The position numbers and the translations under genes are program-made. 64,000 bases of DNA from contig JACTUC010000001.1 of the NCBI GenBank assembly GCA_015660995.1, forward strand, positions 86,966-150,965, in the 5' to 3' direction. The first letter of the stretch is position 1; each line of letters starts with the position of its first letter. Below, one piece after another: positions 9,760-18,581 of the stretch. Below the pieces are notes generated by a model. The model ran no database searches. It was not told where the DNA came from and worked only from the letters and a program-made list of their open reading frames with translations. The DNA is from Candidatus Methanomethylicaceae archaeon. GTDB taxonomy: Archaea; Thermoproteota; Methanomethylicia; Methanomethylicales; Methanomethylicaceae.

Positions 9760-10340
9760 CAGATCTCACCCTTGGCGCTAGGCACGTCAGGGAACCCTCC
9801 TATAGACACAGCTGTCTTCAACGCAAGCGCCATCGCCTTGACCGCTGCCTCGACCCTATGGTGGTCATTGGTGCCGTAAAGCACCCTGATGTGGAGGTTG
9901 CACTGGAGCGACTGAGAAAGTGACTCGAGGAAGTGGAGGATGTCCTCCACTTTGGTATCTTCTATCACCGCCCCCTTAACCCCAAGGTAGATCCTGCTGT
10001 AAGCCCTGCCGCTCAGATCGATGACTGCCCTTGCAAGGGAATCGTCCATTGGTACGTAAGCGTAACCGAACCTCGCTATCCCTGCCTTTCCCCCGAGCGC
10101 CTCGTTCAGCGCCTTGCCCAGCGTAAGCCCAAGATCCTCTATGACATGGTGCTTCAGGTCTCCAGAGGTCTCGACAAAGATGTCAATCCGGCTGTGCTTG
10201 GCAAGTGTCCTAACCATGTGGTCAATAAATACCGAGCCAGAGTTCCCTGCGAATTCGCCTTTTCCGTCCAGTCCAACGGTCACCCTTATCTCGACCTCTT
10301 TGGTCTTCCTCTTTACCTCTCCCTTCCTTGCCTTCTTCAT
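9759..10340 (-). CDS. hisB: HisB-type imidazoleglycerol-phosphate dehydratase
   Basis: Monofunctional dehydratase of 193 aa converting imidazole glycerol phosphate to imidazole acetol phosphate. The two manganese-binding motifs are HHVIEDLGL near residue 63 and DHHRVEAAVKA near residue 160; the first conserved stretch reads FIDHMVRTLAKH. No histidinol-phosphatase domain is fused to it and no separate phosphatase is visible in the operon. It overlaps hisC by four bases. Confidence 0.95.
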   Translation of the reverse strand: MKKARKGEVKRKTKEVEIRVTVGLDGKGEFAGNSGSVFIDHMVRTLAKHSRIDIFVETSGDLKHHVIEDLGLTLGKALNEALGGKAGIARFGYAYVPMDDSLARAVIDLSGRAYSRIYLGVKGAVIEDTKVEDILHFLESLSQSLQCNLHIRVLYGTNDHHRVEAAVKAMALALKTAVSIGGFPDVPSAKGEI

Positions 10341-11437
10341 TGCGGTTCCCTCATGGCTTTTTCTAGCTCCTTCACAAACTTCTGGTCGCTTGTCCAGTCG
10401 GCGACCGTCACTCTGAGGCAGTTGCTCAGCATTGGCAGGCCTCCCCTGTCCCTCACCTCTATGCCGGCGGCCATGAGCCTCTTTGCCACATCCTCAGACC
10501 GCCTCTCGCCGCCTATTACCCTGAACAGGATGAAGTTAGCGTCAGAATCGAAGGTCTTGATTCCGTTGATCATCTGGAGCTCCGCGAGCAGGTACTTCCT
10601 CTCCTCCTTCACCTTGTTCACGAAGGACTCGTAGACCCTCCTGTTCTCGAGCACGATTTTACACATCTCCTGGGCCACCGAGTTAACGCTGAATGGGCTC
10701 TGGGCTGCCCTAAGCCACTCAATCATCTCGCTATCGCCCACCCCGTAGCCAATCCTGAGGCCGGCTAGACCGAACGCCTTGGAGAAAGTCCTGAGGATGA
10801 GCAGGTTGTTGTACTTTGTAGCCTCCCTCGTCAAGCTGTAGGGGGCAAAGTCAACATAGGCCTCGTCCAGCACCACCAGTCTGTCGCTATCCTCAACGAC
10901 CCTAAGCACCTCGTCCCTAGAGAACTGCTTGCCAGTGGGGTTGTTCGGTGAACAGATGAATATCGCTTTGGTTCTCTCATTTACTTCAGAGAGGACCTCG
11001 GAGGCACTCAGATCGAAGCCCTCGTTGAGGAGTGACTCGCACACGATGCCTCGGTTGACGCTCACATAAAACTTGTACATCTCGAAGGTCGGTGAGACAA
11101 CGATCGCTTCCCCTCCACCGACGAAGACCTTTGCTGCAAGCTCAATGATCTCGTCAGATCCATTGCCAACAATTATCTGGTCCTCCCACGCGCCGATATA
11201 CTCCGAAATCGCCTTTAGTGCTGTCCCGCCCTTTGCCGACGGGTACCTCCTAGCGTCAATCCTCTTAGCCACCTCCTGCAGCAGGGTGTTCGAGAAAGAC
11301 TTGTCAATAAGCACGTTCTCGTTGAGGCTCATCCGCAGCATGCTCTCCGTCTCGGCAAGCTCTCCATAGAAGCGCTTCCTCCTGTTGGCGCTGAGGAGCT
11401 CCTTGGCGCGGCTGTCTATAAGATCACTTACGTTCAT
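10337..11437 (-). CDS. hisC: HisC: histidinol-phosphate aminotransferase
   Basis: Fold-type I PLP aminotransferase, 366 aa. Evidence includes SPNNPTGKQF (substrate/PLP region), the Asp of VVLDEAYVDFAPYS that holds the PLP ring nitrogen, and the Schiff-base Lys in TFSKAFGLAGLRIGYG (about residue 215). The C-terminal Arg region RVTVAD is present. The start ATG 11437 lies inside the end of hisD (14-nt overlap). Its position between hisD and hisB supports histidinol-phosphate as substrate. Confidence 0.95.
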   Translation of the reverse strand: MNVSDLIDSRAKELLSANRRKRFYGELAETESMLRMSLNENVLIDKSFSNTLLQEVAKRIDARRYPSAKGGTALKAISEYIGAWEDQIIVGNGSDEIIELAAKVFVGGGEAIVVSPTFEMYKFYVSVNRGIVCESLLNEGFDLSASEVLSEVNERTKAIFICSPNNPTGKQFSRDEVLRVVEDSDRLVVLDEAYVDFAPYSLTREATKYNNLLILRTFSKAFGLAGLRIGYGVGDSEMIEWLRAAQSPFSVNSVAQEMCKIVLENRRVYESFVNKVKEERKYLLAELQMINGIKTFDSDANFILFRVIGGERRSEDVAKRLMAAGIEVRDRGGLPMLSNCLRVTVADWTSDQKFVKELEKAMREPQ

Positions 11438-12737
11438 TTTTCTTTCCTCCTTCGCCTTTTGCTTCCACTTCCATCATCCTCAACTCCACCGATCTTGCAT
11501 GATTGAGCAACCCCTCTGCCTTACCTATGACAACAGCATCGCCGCCAATCGCTCCTATTCCCTCCTTGCTGCACCTGACAAACTCTCGAGACCTAAGGAA
11601 GTCCCTGACCGATAATGGGGAAGCCCTCCTCGCCCAGCCCATCGTGGGAAGAACGTGGTTGGTACCAGCCGAATAGTCGCCAAGCGCCACCGTGGAGTAG
11701 TCGCCTAGGAAGACCGCACCGGCGTTCCTGACCCCCTTCAAGACATCATCGCAGCACCTGCCCATCAGCTGGAGGTGCTCGGGCGCTGCCTCATTTATCG
11801 CCTCGATCCCCTCCTCCCTGTTCTTCACGACAACTATCATTGACTCGAGCAGGCTTTTTTCAAGGATTTCCCTCCTTGGAGCCCTGGATGCCCTGTCCTC
11901 TACGATACCCTCGACCTCAGACGCTAGATCATTGTCCGGAGTGATGAGCATCGCTCTGGCTTCTGGATCATGCTCTGCCTGCGCTAGCATATCTGCGGCG
12001 ATCCACTCCTCCCTGCCGCGCTCCTCCGCGTAGATCAGAACCTCGCTGGGGCCAGCAGGCATATCGACCGCTACGTCGCGGGACACGAGCATCTTTGCCG
12101 CTTGGACGTAGATGTTGCCAGGCCCGACTATCTTCTCGACGCGCCTCACGGTCTTAGTGCCGTACGCCATTGCTGCAATCGCCTGTGCGCCACCTGCTCG
12201 GTAGACCTCGTCGGCACCAGCGAGGTAAGCAGCCGCCATGATCGCCTCCGGGATCTTTCCGCCTTTCCCGGGGGGTGTGAAGATCACGATCCTCCTAATC
12301 CCTGCTACTTTAGCCGGAATAGCAGTCATGAGCACCGTTGACGGGTATTCCGCCTTTCCCCCAGGGACGTAAATCCCCGCGGACTCCAATGGATCGAAGG
12401 CGACCCCAACAGTGACTCCTGGAGCCGTCTCCATCGCCAGTGCCTCGGGGAGCTGGAGCTCCTGAAAGCTCCTGATTCTCTCCGCTGACTGCTCCAGAGC
12501 TATCCTTAGCCTACTGGGTATCGACTCGTAGGCGCCCTTCAGTTCCTTCTGGCCCACTCTGAGGTCAGCCGCACCCAGCCTGACCCCGTCAAACTTGTCG
12601 GTGAATTCGAGAAGTGCATCGTCGCCCCTCAACCTAACTTCGTTAACGATGGTTCCAGCCGAAGCAACAACGCTCTCCGGAATCCCTCGCCCGCGGGACA
12701 CCCTAAACTCATCAAATTTCATGATCCTCATGAACAT
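11424..12737 (-). CDS. hisD: HisD: histidinol dehydrogenase
   Basis: Zinc- and NAD-dependent enzyme catalysing the last two oxidations to histidine; 437 aa. The signature segments GPGNIYVQAAK, MPAGPSEVLI and AGTNHVLPTMGWAR (zinc His) are present, with AEHDPEARA between. Three in-frame Met codons (MFMRIMKFDEF) make the start uncertain between 12737 and 12722; the first overlaps the hisG stop. Confidence 0.95.
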   Translation of the reverse strand: MFMRIMKFDEFRVSRGRGIPESVVASAGTIVNEVRLRGDDALLEFTDKFDGVRLGAADLRVGQKELKGAYESIPSRLRIALEQSAERIRSFQELQLPEALAMETAPGVTVGVAFDPLESAGIYVPGGKAEYPSTVLMTAIPAKVAGIRRIVIFTPPGKGGKIPEAIMAAAYLAGADEVYRAGGAQAIAAMAYGTKTVRRVEKIVGPGNIYVQAAKMLVSRDVAVDMPAGPSEVLIYAEERGREEWIAADMLAQAEHDPEARAMLITPDNDLASEVEGIVEDRASRAPRREILEKSLLESMIVVVKNREEGIEAINEAAPEHLQLMGRCCDDVLKGVRNAGAVFLGDYSTVALGDYSAGTNHVLPTMGWARRASPLSVRDFLRSREFVRCSKEGIGAIGGDAVVIGKAEGLLNHARSVELRMMEVEAKGEGGKKNERK

Positions 12738-13357
12738 CCCTTAAGTCCTTCCTCGATCTTCTTGATCATATCATATTTGGTTTTGTATGAGACTTTATTG
12801 CATATCAGCCTAGCTGTGGACTCCATGATCCTACCTATAGGTCTAAGCCCGTTCTTCTCAAGTGTTTTCCCTGTCACTGAGAGGTCCGTGATTGCGTCAG
12901 CCAGCCCGAGGATCGGCGCTATCTCGACTGCACCCCTCAGTGTTATAACCTCCACCTGCACGCCATTGTCGGTGAAGTACTGCCTTGTTAAGTTGGGGAA
13001 CTCTGTTGCTATTTTTGAGCCGCTTGCGAGTTCGGTCGGCAGCTTATAGGCACTCTCCCTCTTCACCGCAACCACGAGGTTGCAGTTGCCAAACGGCAGG
13101 TCGGCAAGCTCGTACACTTCCAGACCGGTCTCGGCGACGATGTCCCTGCCCGTAATGCCTAGATCTGCGATGCCGTGGTAGACATAGACCGGGATGTCTG
13201 TCGCCCTTACCATGAGGATCTGGACCCCAGCCGAGGTAGTGTTGGAGAGGTAAACCCTGTCATCTTTCAGTCTCTTCAGACCTGCGTGGTCGAGTAGATC
13301 GCGGGCAGGTTGCATCAGTCTCCCTTTATTTGGAACAGCTATGATCAGACTCTTCAT
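12728..13357 (-). CDS. hisG: HisG, short form: ATP phosphoribosyltransferase catalytic subunit
   Basis: First and feedback-controlled step of histidine synthesis. At 209 aa it is the short form: the PRPP region (GAVEIAPILGLADAITDLSVTGKTL, written here as a recognised segment near residue 145) is present, but the C-terminal ACT-like regulatory domain of long HisG is absent. Short HisG depends on HisZ, which is encoded immediately upstream. ATG 13357 has AGGTG eight bases upstream. The gap after hisZ is 10 bp. Confidence 0.95.
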   Translation of the reverse strand: MKSLIIAVPNKGRLMQPARDLLDHAGLKRLKDDRVYLSNTTSAGVQILMVRATDIPVYVYHGIADLGITGRDIVAETGLEVYELADLPFGNCNLVVAVKRESAYKLPTELASGSKIATEFPNLTRQYFTDNGVQVEVITLRGAVEIAPILGLADAITDLSVTGKTLEKNGLRPIGRIMESTARLICNKVSYKTKYDMIKKIEEGLKGCS

Positions 13358-13367
13358 AGGAAAACAC

Positions 13368-14538
13368 CTAGGCGCTGATCTTCCTGCCTGTGCGGATGTC
13401 AGTTATCTCTCCACTAACAAGAATGCCGTCCATTTCGCCGCCATAGGCATCCACCATGCAGGTAACTCCTTTGCGGCGCAGCTCCGAGGCAAAGAAGATC
13501 GCCTTCTCCGAGAACCCATCCTTGTAGAGTATCCTGGTTGCACCCCTAGCGCCATCAAAGTCGAACCCAGCCGCATCAAGCGCCCTGACGCAGAGATCGA
13601 TACTCACGGCGAAGCCCGTTGCCCTCGCGTTGTCCAGGCCAAACTCCTTCATCATGGTGTCGTACCTCCCTCCGCCGCCGACGGGGACCCCAATACCACT
13701 GACAAAGACGTCAAAGACCGTGCCATTGTAGTATTTCATCTCCCTCAATGTCGTGAGGTCAACGCTGATCCTGCCTGCGCAACCGTGTGCCTCAAGGAGC
13801 CTGTACAGCTCATCGAAGTAGCTGGTGTACTTTTCCAGCCCCTCTACTATCTCCGAAAGTTCGCGCAGGACCTCTGGACCGCCTCTCTTCTTCATAATGA
13901 ATGATAGGGCATCGAGGGCCTTCTGGTCTGTGGTGACGTTACTGAGGTCCCCCACGGATTTCGATGCCAGTGCCTTCCTAAGCGGCTCGGTTGCCCCTAT
14001 GCTGAACCTCTCGGAGAGCACCTTGAAGAGCTCCACATTGCCAACGTCCACGCTGGCCTCCTTCAGCCCGAGCGTCTCCAGCGCCCCAAGCGTAAGCGCT
14101 ATTACCTCCGCATCTGCCTCCACCTCCCTCCCCCCGACTAGCTCCGCACCTGCCTGCCAGAACTCCCTCTGTGAGAGGGTCTTTGCCTCGAGAAACCTTA
14201 TGCAGTTGGCGATGTAGAATATCCTGCCCTCATTCTTTGCCTTTGACGCCAGCATCCTCGCAACCTGGGTTGTCACTTCCCCGCGCATAGAAAGCAGCTT
14301 GCCGTCCCCGTCCTGTACCTTGAATATCGAATCGGCAAAACCCTCCCCTGCCCCTCCCCTGATGATGTCGAAGTAGTCGACCGTGGAAGTCCTTACTTCT
14401 CTATAACCCCACATTCCAAATAACTTGCGGAACTTGTTCTCTACGAAAAGATACTTCTTAACTTCATCTGGTGAGAGATCCTTGAACCCCTTCGGCGTTT
14501 GGAAGCGGGTGAACTAAATTCCTTCTTTCAGCGCCCAT
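13368..14538 (-). CDS. hisZ: HisZ: HisRS-like regulatory subunit of ATP phosphoribosyltransferase (5' frame break)
   Basis: Class II aminoacyl-tRNA-synthetase-like regulatory partner of short HisG. Recognisable segments are FDIIRGGAGEGFADS, MRGEVTTQVARM, FWQAGAELVGG and VGGGGRYD. The first in-frame start codon is ATG 14414, but the same frame encodes conserved N-terminal residues further upstream (TPKGFKDLSPDEVKKY, then the segment before MWGYREV) back to a TAG at 14514-14516, with no ATG, GTG or TTG. A good start exists in another frame: ATG 14538 with GGAG six bases upstream and a TATA box about 37 bp upstream. Joining the two needs a one-base frame change at about 14500-14515. First gene of the his operon. 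Confidence 0.85.
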
Positions 14539-14570
14539 AAATCTCTCCTATACGTAAGAAACCAAACCAG

Positions 14571-14580
14571 ATATTTAAAC
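14571..14580 (-). promoter_or_regulatory. Histidine operon promoter (TATA box)
   Basis: Read leftwards the sequence is gtttaaatat, preceded by a purine-rich gggaaat that could act as BRE. It lies about 35 bp upstream of ATG 14538, placing the transcript start near 14550 with a short leader that contains the ggagag ribosome-binding site. This is the only obvious promoter for the nine his genes. Confidence 0.6.
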
Positions 14581-14645
14581 ATTTCCCACTTCTGTCCCAC
14601 TTCTAAAAAAATAGAGCAAACCAACAAATTCTCCTCATACAACCC

Positions 14646-14653
14646 TTTTAAAT
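14646..14653 (+). promoter_or_regulatory. TATA box for the 111-aa unknown gene
   Basis: ttttaaat lies about 38 bp before ATG 14687 and is divergent from the his promoter; about 65 bp separate the two boxes. Confidence 0.45.
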
Positions 14654-14686
14654 GCACAGCATGGCGTATGCACAGAGGAACGGTTG

Positions 14687-15022
14687 ATGAAGAAGGCGAC
14701 GATGGCTCTGAAGGAGTGCTGCAACGAAAGCCTTCATGCTTACAACGAACTCTCATCTAGCCTAAAGTCTGTAAAACCCATGGTTGGGAAGCCAGGTCAG
14801 AGGAAGTCGTACGCAAATCTCAAGCACATCGGCACCACACTGTTGTTGATACCTTCTCCCGAACCGTTCACTGATGTCTTGGGACTTGCACTGATTGGAG
14901 CAGGTGTTGCCAAAGAGCGGTATCCGCCTCCTCTGACAATAGCTGAGCTTTGCGAGGAGTCCAGGTCCGTTTTTAAAGGCCTGAACTCCTCGAAATCATT
15001 TGGTCGGGGCTTCCGGCTCTGA
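14687..15022 (+). CDS. Unknown small protein with a central hydrophobic helix
   Basis: A 111-aa protein I do not recognise. The N-terminal ~40 residues are helical and contain two adjacent Cys (ECCNESLHA). A segment with SYANLKHIGTTLLLIPSPEP follows, then a hydrophobic stretch (LGLALIGAGVA) that could be one membrane or buried helix, and a Ser/Lys/Gly-rich tail. ATG 14687 has GAGG eight bases upstream; TTG 14684 is also possible. It has its own TATA box and is divergent from the his operon. Codon pattern and the promoter make it a credible gene. Confidence 0.65.
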   Translation: MKKATMALKECCNESLHAYNELSSSLKSVKPMVGKPGQRKSYANLKHIGTTLLLIPSPEPFTDVLGLALIGAGVAKERYPPPLTIAELCEESRSVFKGLNSSKSFGRGFRL

Positions 15023-15107
15023 CTAGTGCTGTGCGTCGAAGTGCGATAAATCAGCTGGGAAGCTTAATACCCCATTCTGCGAAGATATAACGGGCAAGTG
15101 ATCTAGC

Positions 15108-15376
15108 TTGAAGCTCGAGCTCTTCATATCTTCTACATGCCACAAGTGTGCAATGACCACGGCGATACTCAAGAAGTTGCTTGCAGAGAAAGGCTGAGGT
15201 ACGAGGAGATAGTTGTGGAGCTGGACGTGGCAAACTATCCATCCGCTCTTGATAGGCTCTCCACTATGGGCATAATGGGTACGCCTGTGGTGATCGCAGG
15301 AGGAAAGATGATCAAGGGGTACGAGGCAACTAATGAAACTCTAATGAGGGAATTTTTTGCAGAAGCGGGTCTTTGA
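15108..15376 (+). pseudogene. Glutaredoxin/thioredoxin-like redoxin with CHKC active site, interrupted by a frameshift
   Basis: Two frames together make a full ~90-aa thioredoxin-fold protein. Frame one from TTG 15108 reads KLELFISSTCHKCAMTTAI and on to AEKG, then meets TGA at 15195-15197. The continuing frame begins at about 15194 with LRYEEIVVELDV and ends with GTPVVIAGGKMIKGYEA (the cis-Pro TPVV typical of the fold) and the C-terminal helix. One base appears to be missing near 15192-15195. A TATA box (agatataac, 15082-15090) fits TTG 15108. It lies just upstream of nrdD; class III reductases of one subgroup take electrons from such NrdH/glutaredoxin-like proteins, so that role is inferred. 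Confidence 0.7.
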
Positions 15377-15517
15377 TCACTGTACTGCATGATGCGAGTG
15401 AGGTTCGCTTTCTTTATTCATCTCGATAAACTAATATCAACAATATTCGAGTACTCTATCTATTTTTTTAAATTACGCACTCAAAAATACTCTTAAAAGG
15501 GGAGGCCGATCAGAAAT

Positions 15518-15537
15518 AAATACCGCATTCGGTATTT
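15518..15537 (+). promoter_or_regulatory. Perfect 8-bp inverted repeat at the nrdD transcription start
   Basis: The arms are aaataccg and cggtattt, separated by catt. A TATA-like box (ttaaaag, 15493-15499) predicts transcription starting near 15520, so the palindrome covers the start site and ends 5 bp before the gggagg ribosome-binding site. That placement suits a repressor operator or a leader hairpin. Confidence 0.55.
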
Positions 15538-15555
15538 ACGAGGGAGGTTACTCAG

Positions 15556-17727
15556 ATGACAGAGGTTATTCTTAACGGCAAATTGCCTCCTCCTGTACGC
15601 AGGAGCGATGGCGTCATTGTTCCGTTCGACAAGCAGTTGATAGTGAAGAGCCTTATCAAGGAGACCCAACTCGTTCAGACGTTCTATGGCGGTTCTCCAA
15701 TGAAGGAGGAGGATGCCATTAAGATCGCAGAGGAGGTCGAGGAGGAGATAAGAAGCATGAAGCTTCGGTTCCTGAGCGGGCCGCTGATAAGGGAACTTGT
15801 CAGCGTGAAGCTCCTTGAGCATGGCTTCGATCAGCAGAGGAACGTCTACACGCGAGTAGGCATGCCGCTCTATGACGTCTACTCGATAGACAACTCGGAA
15901 GGGTATGAGGCGAAGGAGAATGCCAACCTGCAGGCTAACCCGGAGACTTTCCACAAGAAAAAGGCGGACTTCCTCAGCAAGGAGTCATACCTGCTCATGA
16001 TTCCCCCGAACGTAGCGGACGCCCACTTGAGGGGCGACATCCACCTCCACGACTTGGAGTACTGGGGCACGAGGCCTTTCTGCCAGGACTGGGATCTCCG
16101 CTACTTCTTCTACCATGGGTTGATGCCCGATGGGACTGGGACCCATACCTCAGTCGCTGGGCCTGCCAAGCACGCAGAGGTAGCAATACTCCACGCTGCC
16201 AAGGTACTGGGCGCGGCGCAGACCAACTTCGCCGGGGGGCAGGGCTTCTTCAACTTTACGGTTTTCATGGCACCCTACATCATGGACCTGGAAGAGAAGC
16301 GGATCCACCAGCTAGCCCAGATGTTCCTATACGAGATGACACAGCTGTACGTTGCAAGAGGCGGGCAGCCAGTATTCTCCTCAATACAGATCGAGTCCGG
16401 TGTACCGAAGGTCTGGCAAGCCGCCCCTGTGGTCTCCCATGGCAAGGTATGGAATGACCTGACGTACGGTGACCTCGAGGACAAGGTCCACCTTTTCGCT
16501 GGCGCACTGTTGGACGAGTACATGAAGGGCGACGCAGTGGGCAAGATGTTCAACTTCCCCAAGCCCGAGGTAGTTCAGAGGACAAGGTATTGGAACGACA
16601 AGAACTTTGAGGACATAATGCTCAAGGCTGCGCAGCTCTCTGCCAAGTTCGGTTCGACCTACTATGACAACATGATACCAGCCTATAGAGGAGGTGAAGA
16701 TGGGGTGTCCTGCTTCCAATGTTGCGCTTACTCCTTCTCCGAGGACGGCACTTCTGAATCCTTCCAGAAAAAGATCCACTTCGAGGATGGTGCCCACTTC
16801 AGTATGGGAGGCATGCAAGTAGTCACGCTCAATATGCCGCGCCTAGCGTACAAGTCCGGTGGGGACGAAGCGAGGCTGCTGGAGATCCTCCGCGAGACCA
16901 TGGAGACCGCCAAGCAAGCCCTAATGCTCAAGTACTCGCTCATGAAGCGCCAGTTCGACAGAGGGCTGATACCGTTCGCATCCCAGAGGCCGAAGGGCGC
17001 ACCCACAGCTGTCGATATCGACAATCTCTCCTCCACAATCGGGTTTGTGGGCGTGAACGAGATGGTAGAGCATATGACTGGCTACCAGCTCCACGAGGAT
17101 CCGTCCGCACAGAAGCTGGCGCTAAAGGTAGTTATAGAGATGGACAAGATAAGGAAGGAGTTCGCTGACTCTACGGGCATGAAGTTCTCGATAGCCAGGA
17201 CTCCAGCTGAGTCCGCGGCTCAGAGGTTTGCCGTCTCAGACATGATCCACTATACTAAGTTCGCTAGGGAGCTGGTCAAAGGCGACCTTGAAGCAGCGTT
17301 GCCGAGGTATCGGGAAACAAGGGACGTCCCTATCTATTACACCAACGGTGCGCATGTCAACGTCTCGTCTGAGGTACCGCTGTACGACAGGCTCGCGATA
17401 GAGCAGAGGTTCTTCCCCATACTCAAAGGTGGTGACATCTTCCACATCTGGCTGGGTGAGATCAACCCAGATCCTGAGGCGCTGCTGAAGCTCAATAGGA
17501 AACTCGCGCAGTCTTGGATAGGATACTGGTCGCACACCAAGGACATAACCATGTGCAGGACATGTGGTTACGTCGGGGGCGGGCTCAATGCCAAGTGCCC
17601 AATGTGCGGCAGCACGTCCGTCAAGAATTATTCGAGGATAACCGGATACTACCAAGATGTCTCCTCATGGAATGCTGCCAAGAAGCAGGAGCTCATTGAT
17701 AGGCACAGGGTTAGGATATCCTCGTGA
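15556..17727 (+). CDS. nrdD: Anaerobic ribonucleoside-triphosphate reductase, class III
   Basis: Glycyl-radical enzyme reducing NTPs to dNTPs under anoxia; 723 aa. An N-terminal ATP-cone (about residues 12-100, VRRSDGVIVPFDKQ) precedes the barrel with the catalytic Cys region CFQCCAYSF. The C-terminal zinc site is CRTC...CPMC, and the glycyl-radical loop is SRITGYYQ near residue 694. Length and motif order match archaeal NrdD; there is no intein. ATG 15556 has GGGAGG eight bases upstream. It overlaps nrdG by four bases. Confidence 0.97.
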   Translation: MTEVILNGKLPPPVRRSDGVIVPFDKQLIVKSLIKETQLVQTFYGGSPMKEEDAIKIAEEVEEEIRSMKLRFLSGPLIRELVSVKLLEHGFDQQRNVYTRVGMPLYDVYSIDNSEGYEAKENANLQANPETFHKKKADFLSKESYLLMIPPNVADAHLRGDIHLHDLEYWGTRPFCQDWDLRYFFYHGLMPDGTGTHTSVAGPAKHAEVAILHAAKVLGAAQTNFAGGQGFFNFTVFMAPYIMDLEEKRIHQLAQMFLYEMTQLYVARGGQPVFSSIQIESGVPKVWQAAPVVSHGKVWNDLTYGDLEDKVHLFAGALLDEYMKGDAVGKMFNFPKPEVVQRTRYWNDKNFEDIMLKAAQLSAKFGSTYYDNMIPAYRGGEDGVSCFQCCAYSFSEDGTSESFQKKIHFEDGAHFSMGGMQVVTLNMPRLAYKSGGDEARLLEILRETMETAKQALMLKYSLMKRQFDRGLIPFASQRPKGAPTAVDIDNLSSTIGFVGVNEMVEHMTGYQLHEDPSAQKLALKVVIEMDKIRKEFADSTGMKFSIARTPAESAAQRFAVSDMIHYTKFARELVKGDLEAALPRYRETRDVPIYYTNGAHVNVSSEVPLYDRLAIEQRFFPILKGGDIFHIWLGEINPDPEALLKLNRKLAQSWIGYWSHTKDITMCRTCGYVGGGLNAKCPMCGSTSVKNYSRITGYYQDVSSWNAAKKQELIDRHRVRISS

Positions 17728-18524
17728 GGACAATTGACGGTAGCGGATCTGACACAGGGAGAACGAGGCTGAGCGTTTACGCACCAGAGGTGGTGCCGCT
17801 CTCGCTCTGCGACTACATCGGCGAGCCCGCGTGCGTCGTATTCTTCTCGGGTTGCGACAACGCATGCGGATATTGCCAGAACTCCCGCCTTATGAAGGCT
17901 TCAGAAGAACATCTCATCGACCTGGACGTCATTGAGGAGAGCATAAAGAGGAACAAGCTGATCTCAGCATGCAAGGTGACAGGCGGCGAGCCACTTCTGC
18001 AGCCAGATGCCCTGGCAGAGCTGGGTAGGTTCGTGAAATCACTTGGTCTGAAATTCGGCGTAGACACAAACGGAACGCTTCCCCAACCATTGAAGGGCGT
18101 TCTGCCGCTATTGGATCTTGTCTCTATTGACGTCAAGACAGCGCTCAACGAGGAGGCGTACGGCAAGATTACCGGCACCTCGAATCCGTGCGTTGGCAAG
18201 GTCAGTGAGTCACTATCAGCAGTCTTTTCCTCGAATGCTTACTGTGACGTGCGCATGGTAGTAATACCTGGGGTCAACGACTCGGGGGAGGTGATCAGGT
18301 CAGTTGCTGGGAGCCTGAGATCGCTGGGCTACGAGGCAAAAGCATGCAAAGGTGAAGCCAGCTTCACGCTTGCCGAGTTCATTCCGGAGTTCGCCTTCCA
18401 GGAGGAGTTCAGGAAGATCCGGAACCCCACCTCAGATGAACTCAGATCCCTGGCGCTGTCCAGTGGACTTACGAACGCGAGGGTAACCCACAGGGTGCTT
18501 GGATTCTTCCAAAAGGTAGCATGA
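17724..18524 (+). CDS. nrdG: NrdD-activating radical SAM enzyme
   Basis: Installs the glycyl radical on NrdD using SAM and a 4Fe-4S cluster; 266 aa. The cluster motif CDNACGYC (CX3CX2C) is near residue 41, followed by the glycine-rich VTGGEPLLQ and the later DVKTAL strand. The C-terminal ~60 residues are less typical. GTG 17724 overlaps the nrdD stop (GTGA), implying coupled translation. Confidence 0.93.
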   Translation: MRTIDGSGSDTGRTRLSVYAPEVVPLSLCDYIGEPACVVFFSGCDNACGYCQNSRLMKASEEHLIDLDVIEESIKRNKLISACKVTGGEPLLQPDALAELGRFVKSLGLKFGVDTNGTLPQPLKGVLPLLDLVSIDVKTALNEEAYGKITGTSNPCVGKVSESLSAVFSSNAYCDVRMVVIPGVNDSGEVIRSVAGSLRSLGYEAKACKGEASFTLAEFIPEFAFQEEFRKIRNPTSDELRSLALSSGLTNARVTHRVLGFFQKVA

Positions 18525-18540
18525 AGTCAGAGACGGAAAA

Positions 18541-18575
18541 AAATAGAAAATGGCGCGCTTAAGGCGCGCTAATTG
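18541..18575. terminator. Bidirectional hairpin terminator between convergent genes
   Basis: gcgcgc-ttaag-gcgcgc forms a 6-bp GC stem. It is flanked by an A-rich tract on the left (T tract on the minus strand) and a T-rich tract on the right, so it can terminate both nrdG and the leftward beta-propeller gene. Confidence 0.55.
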
Positions 18576-18581
18576 TTCTTC

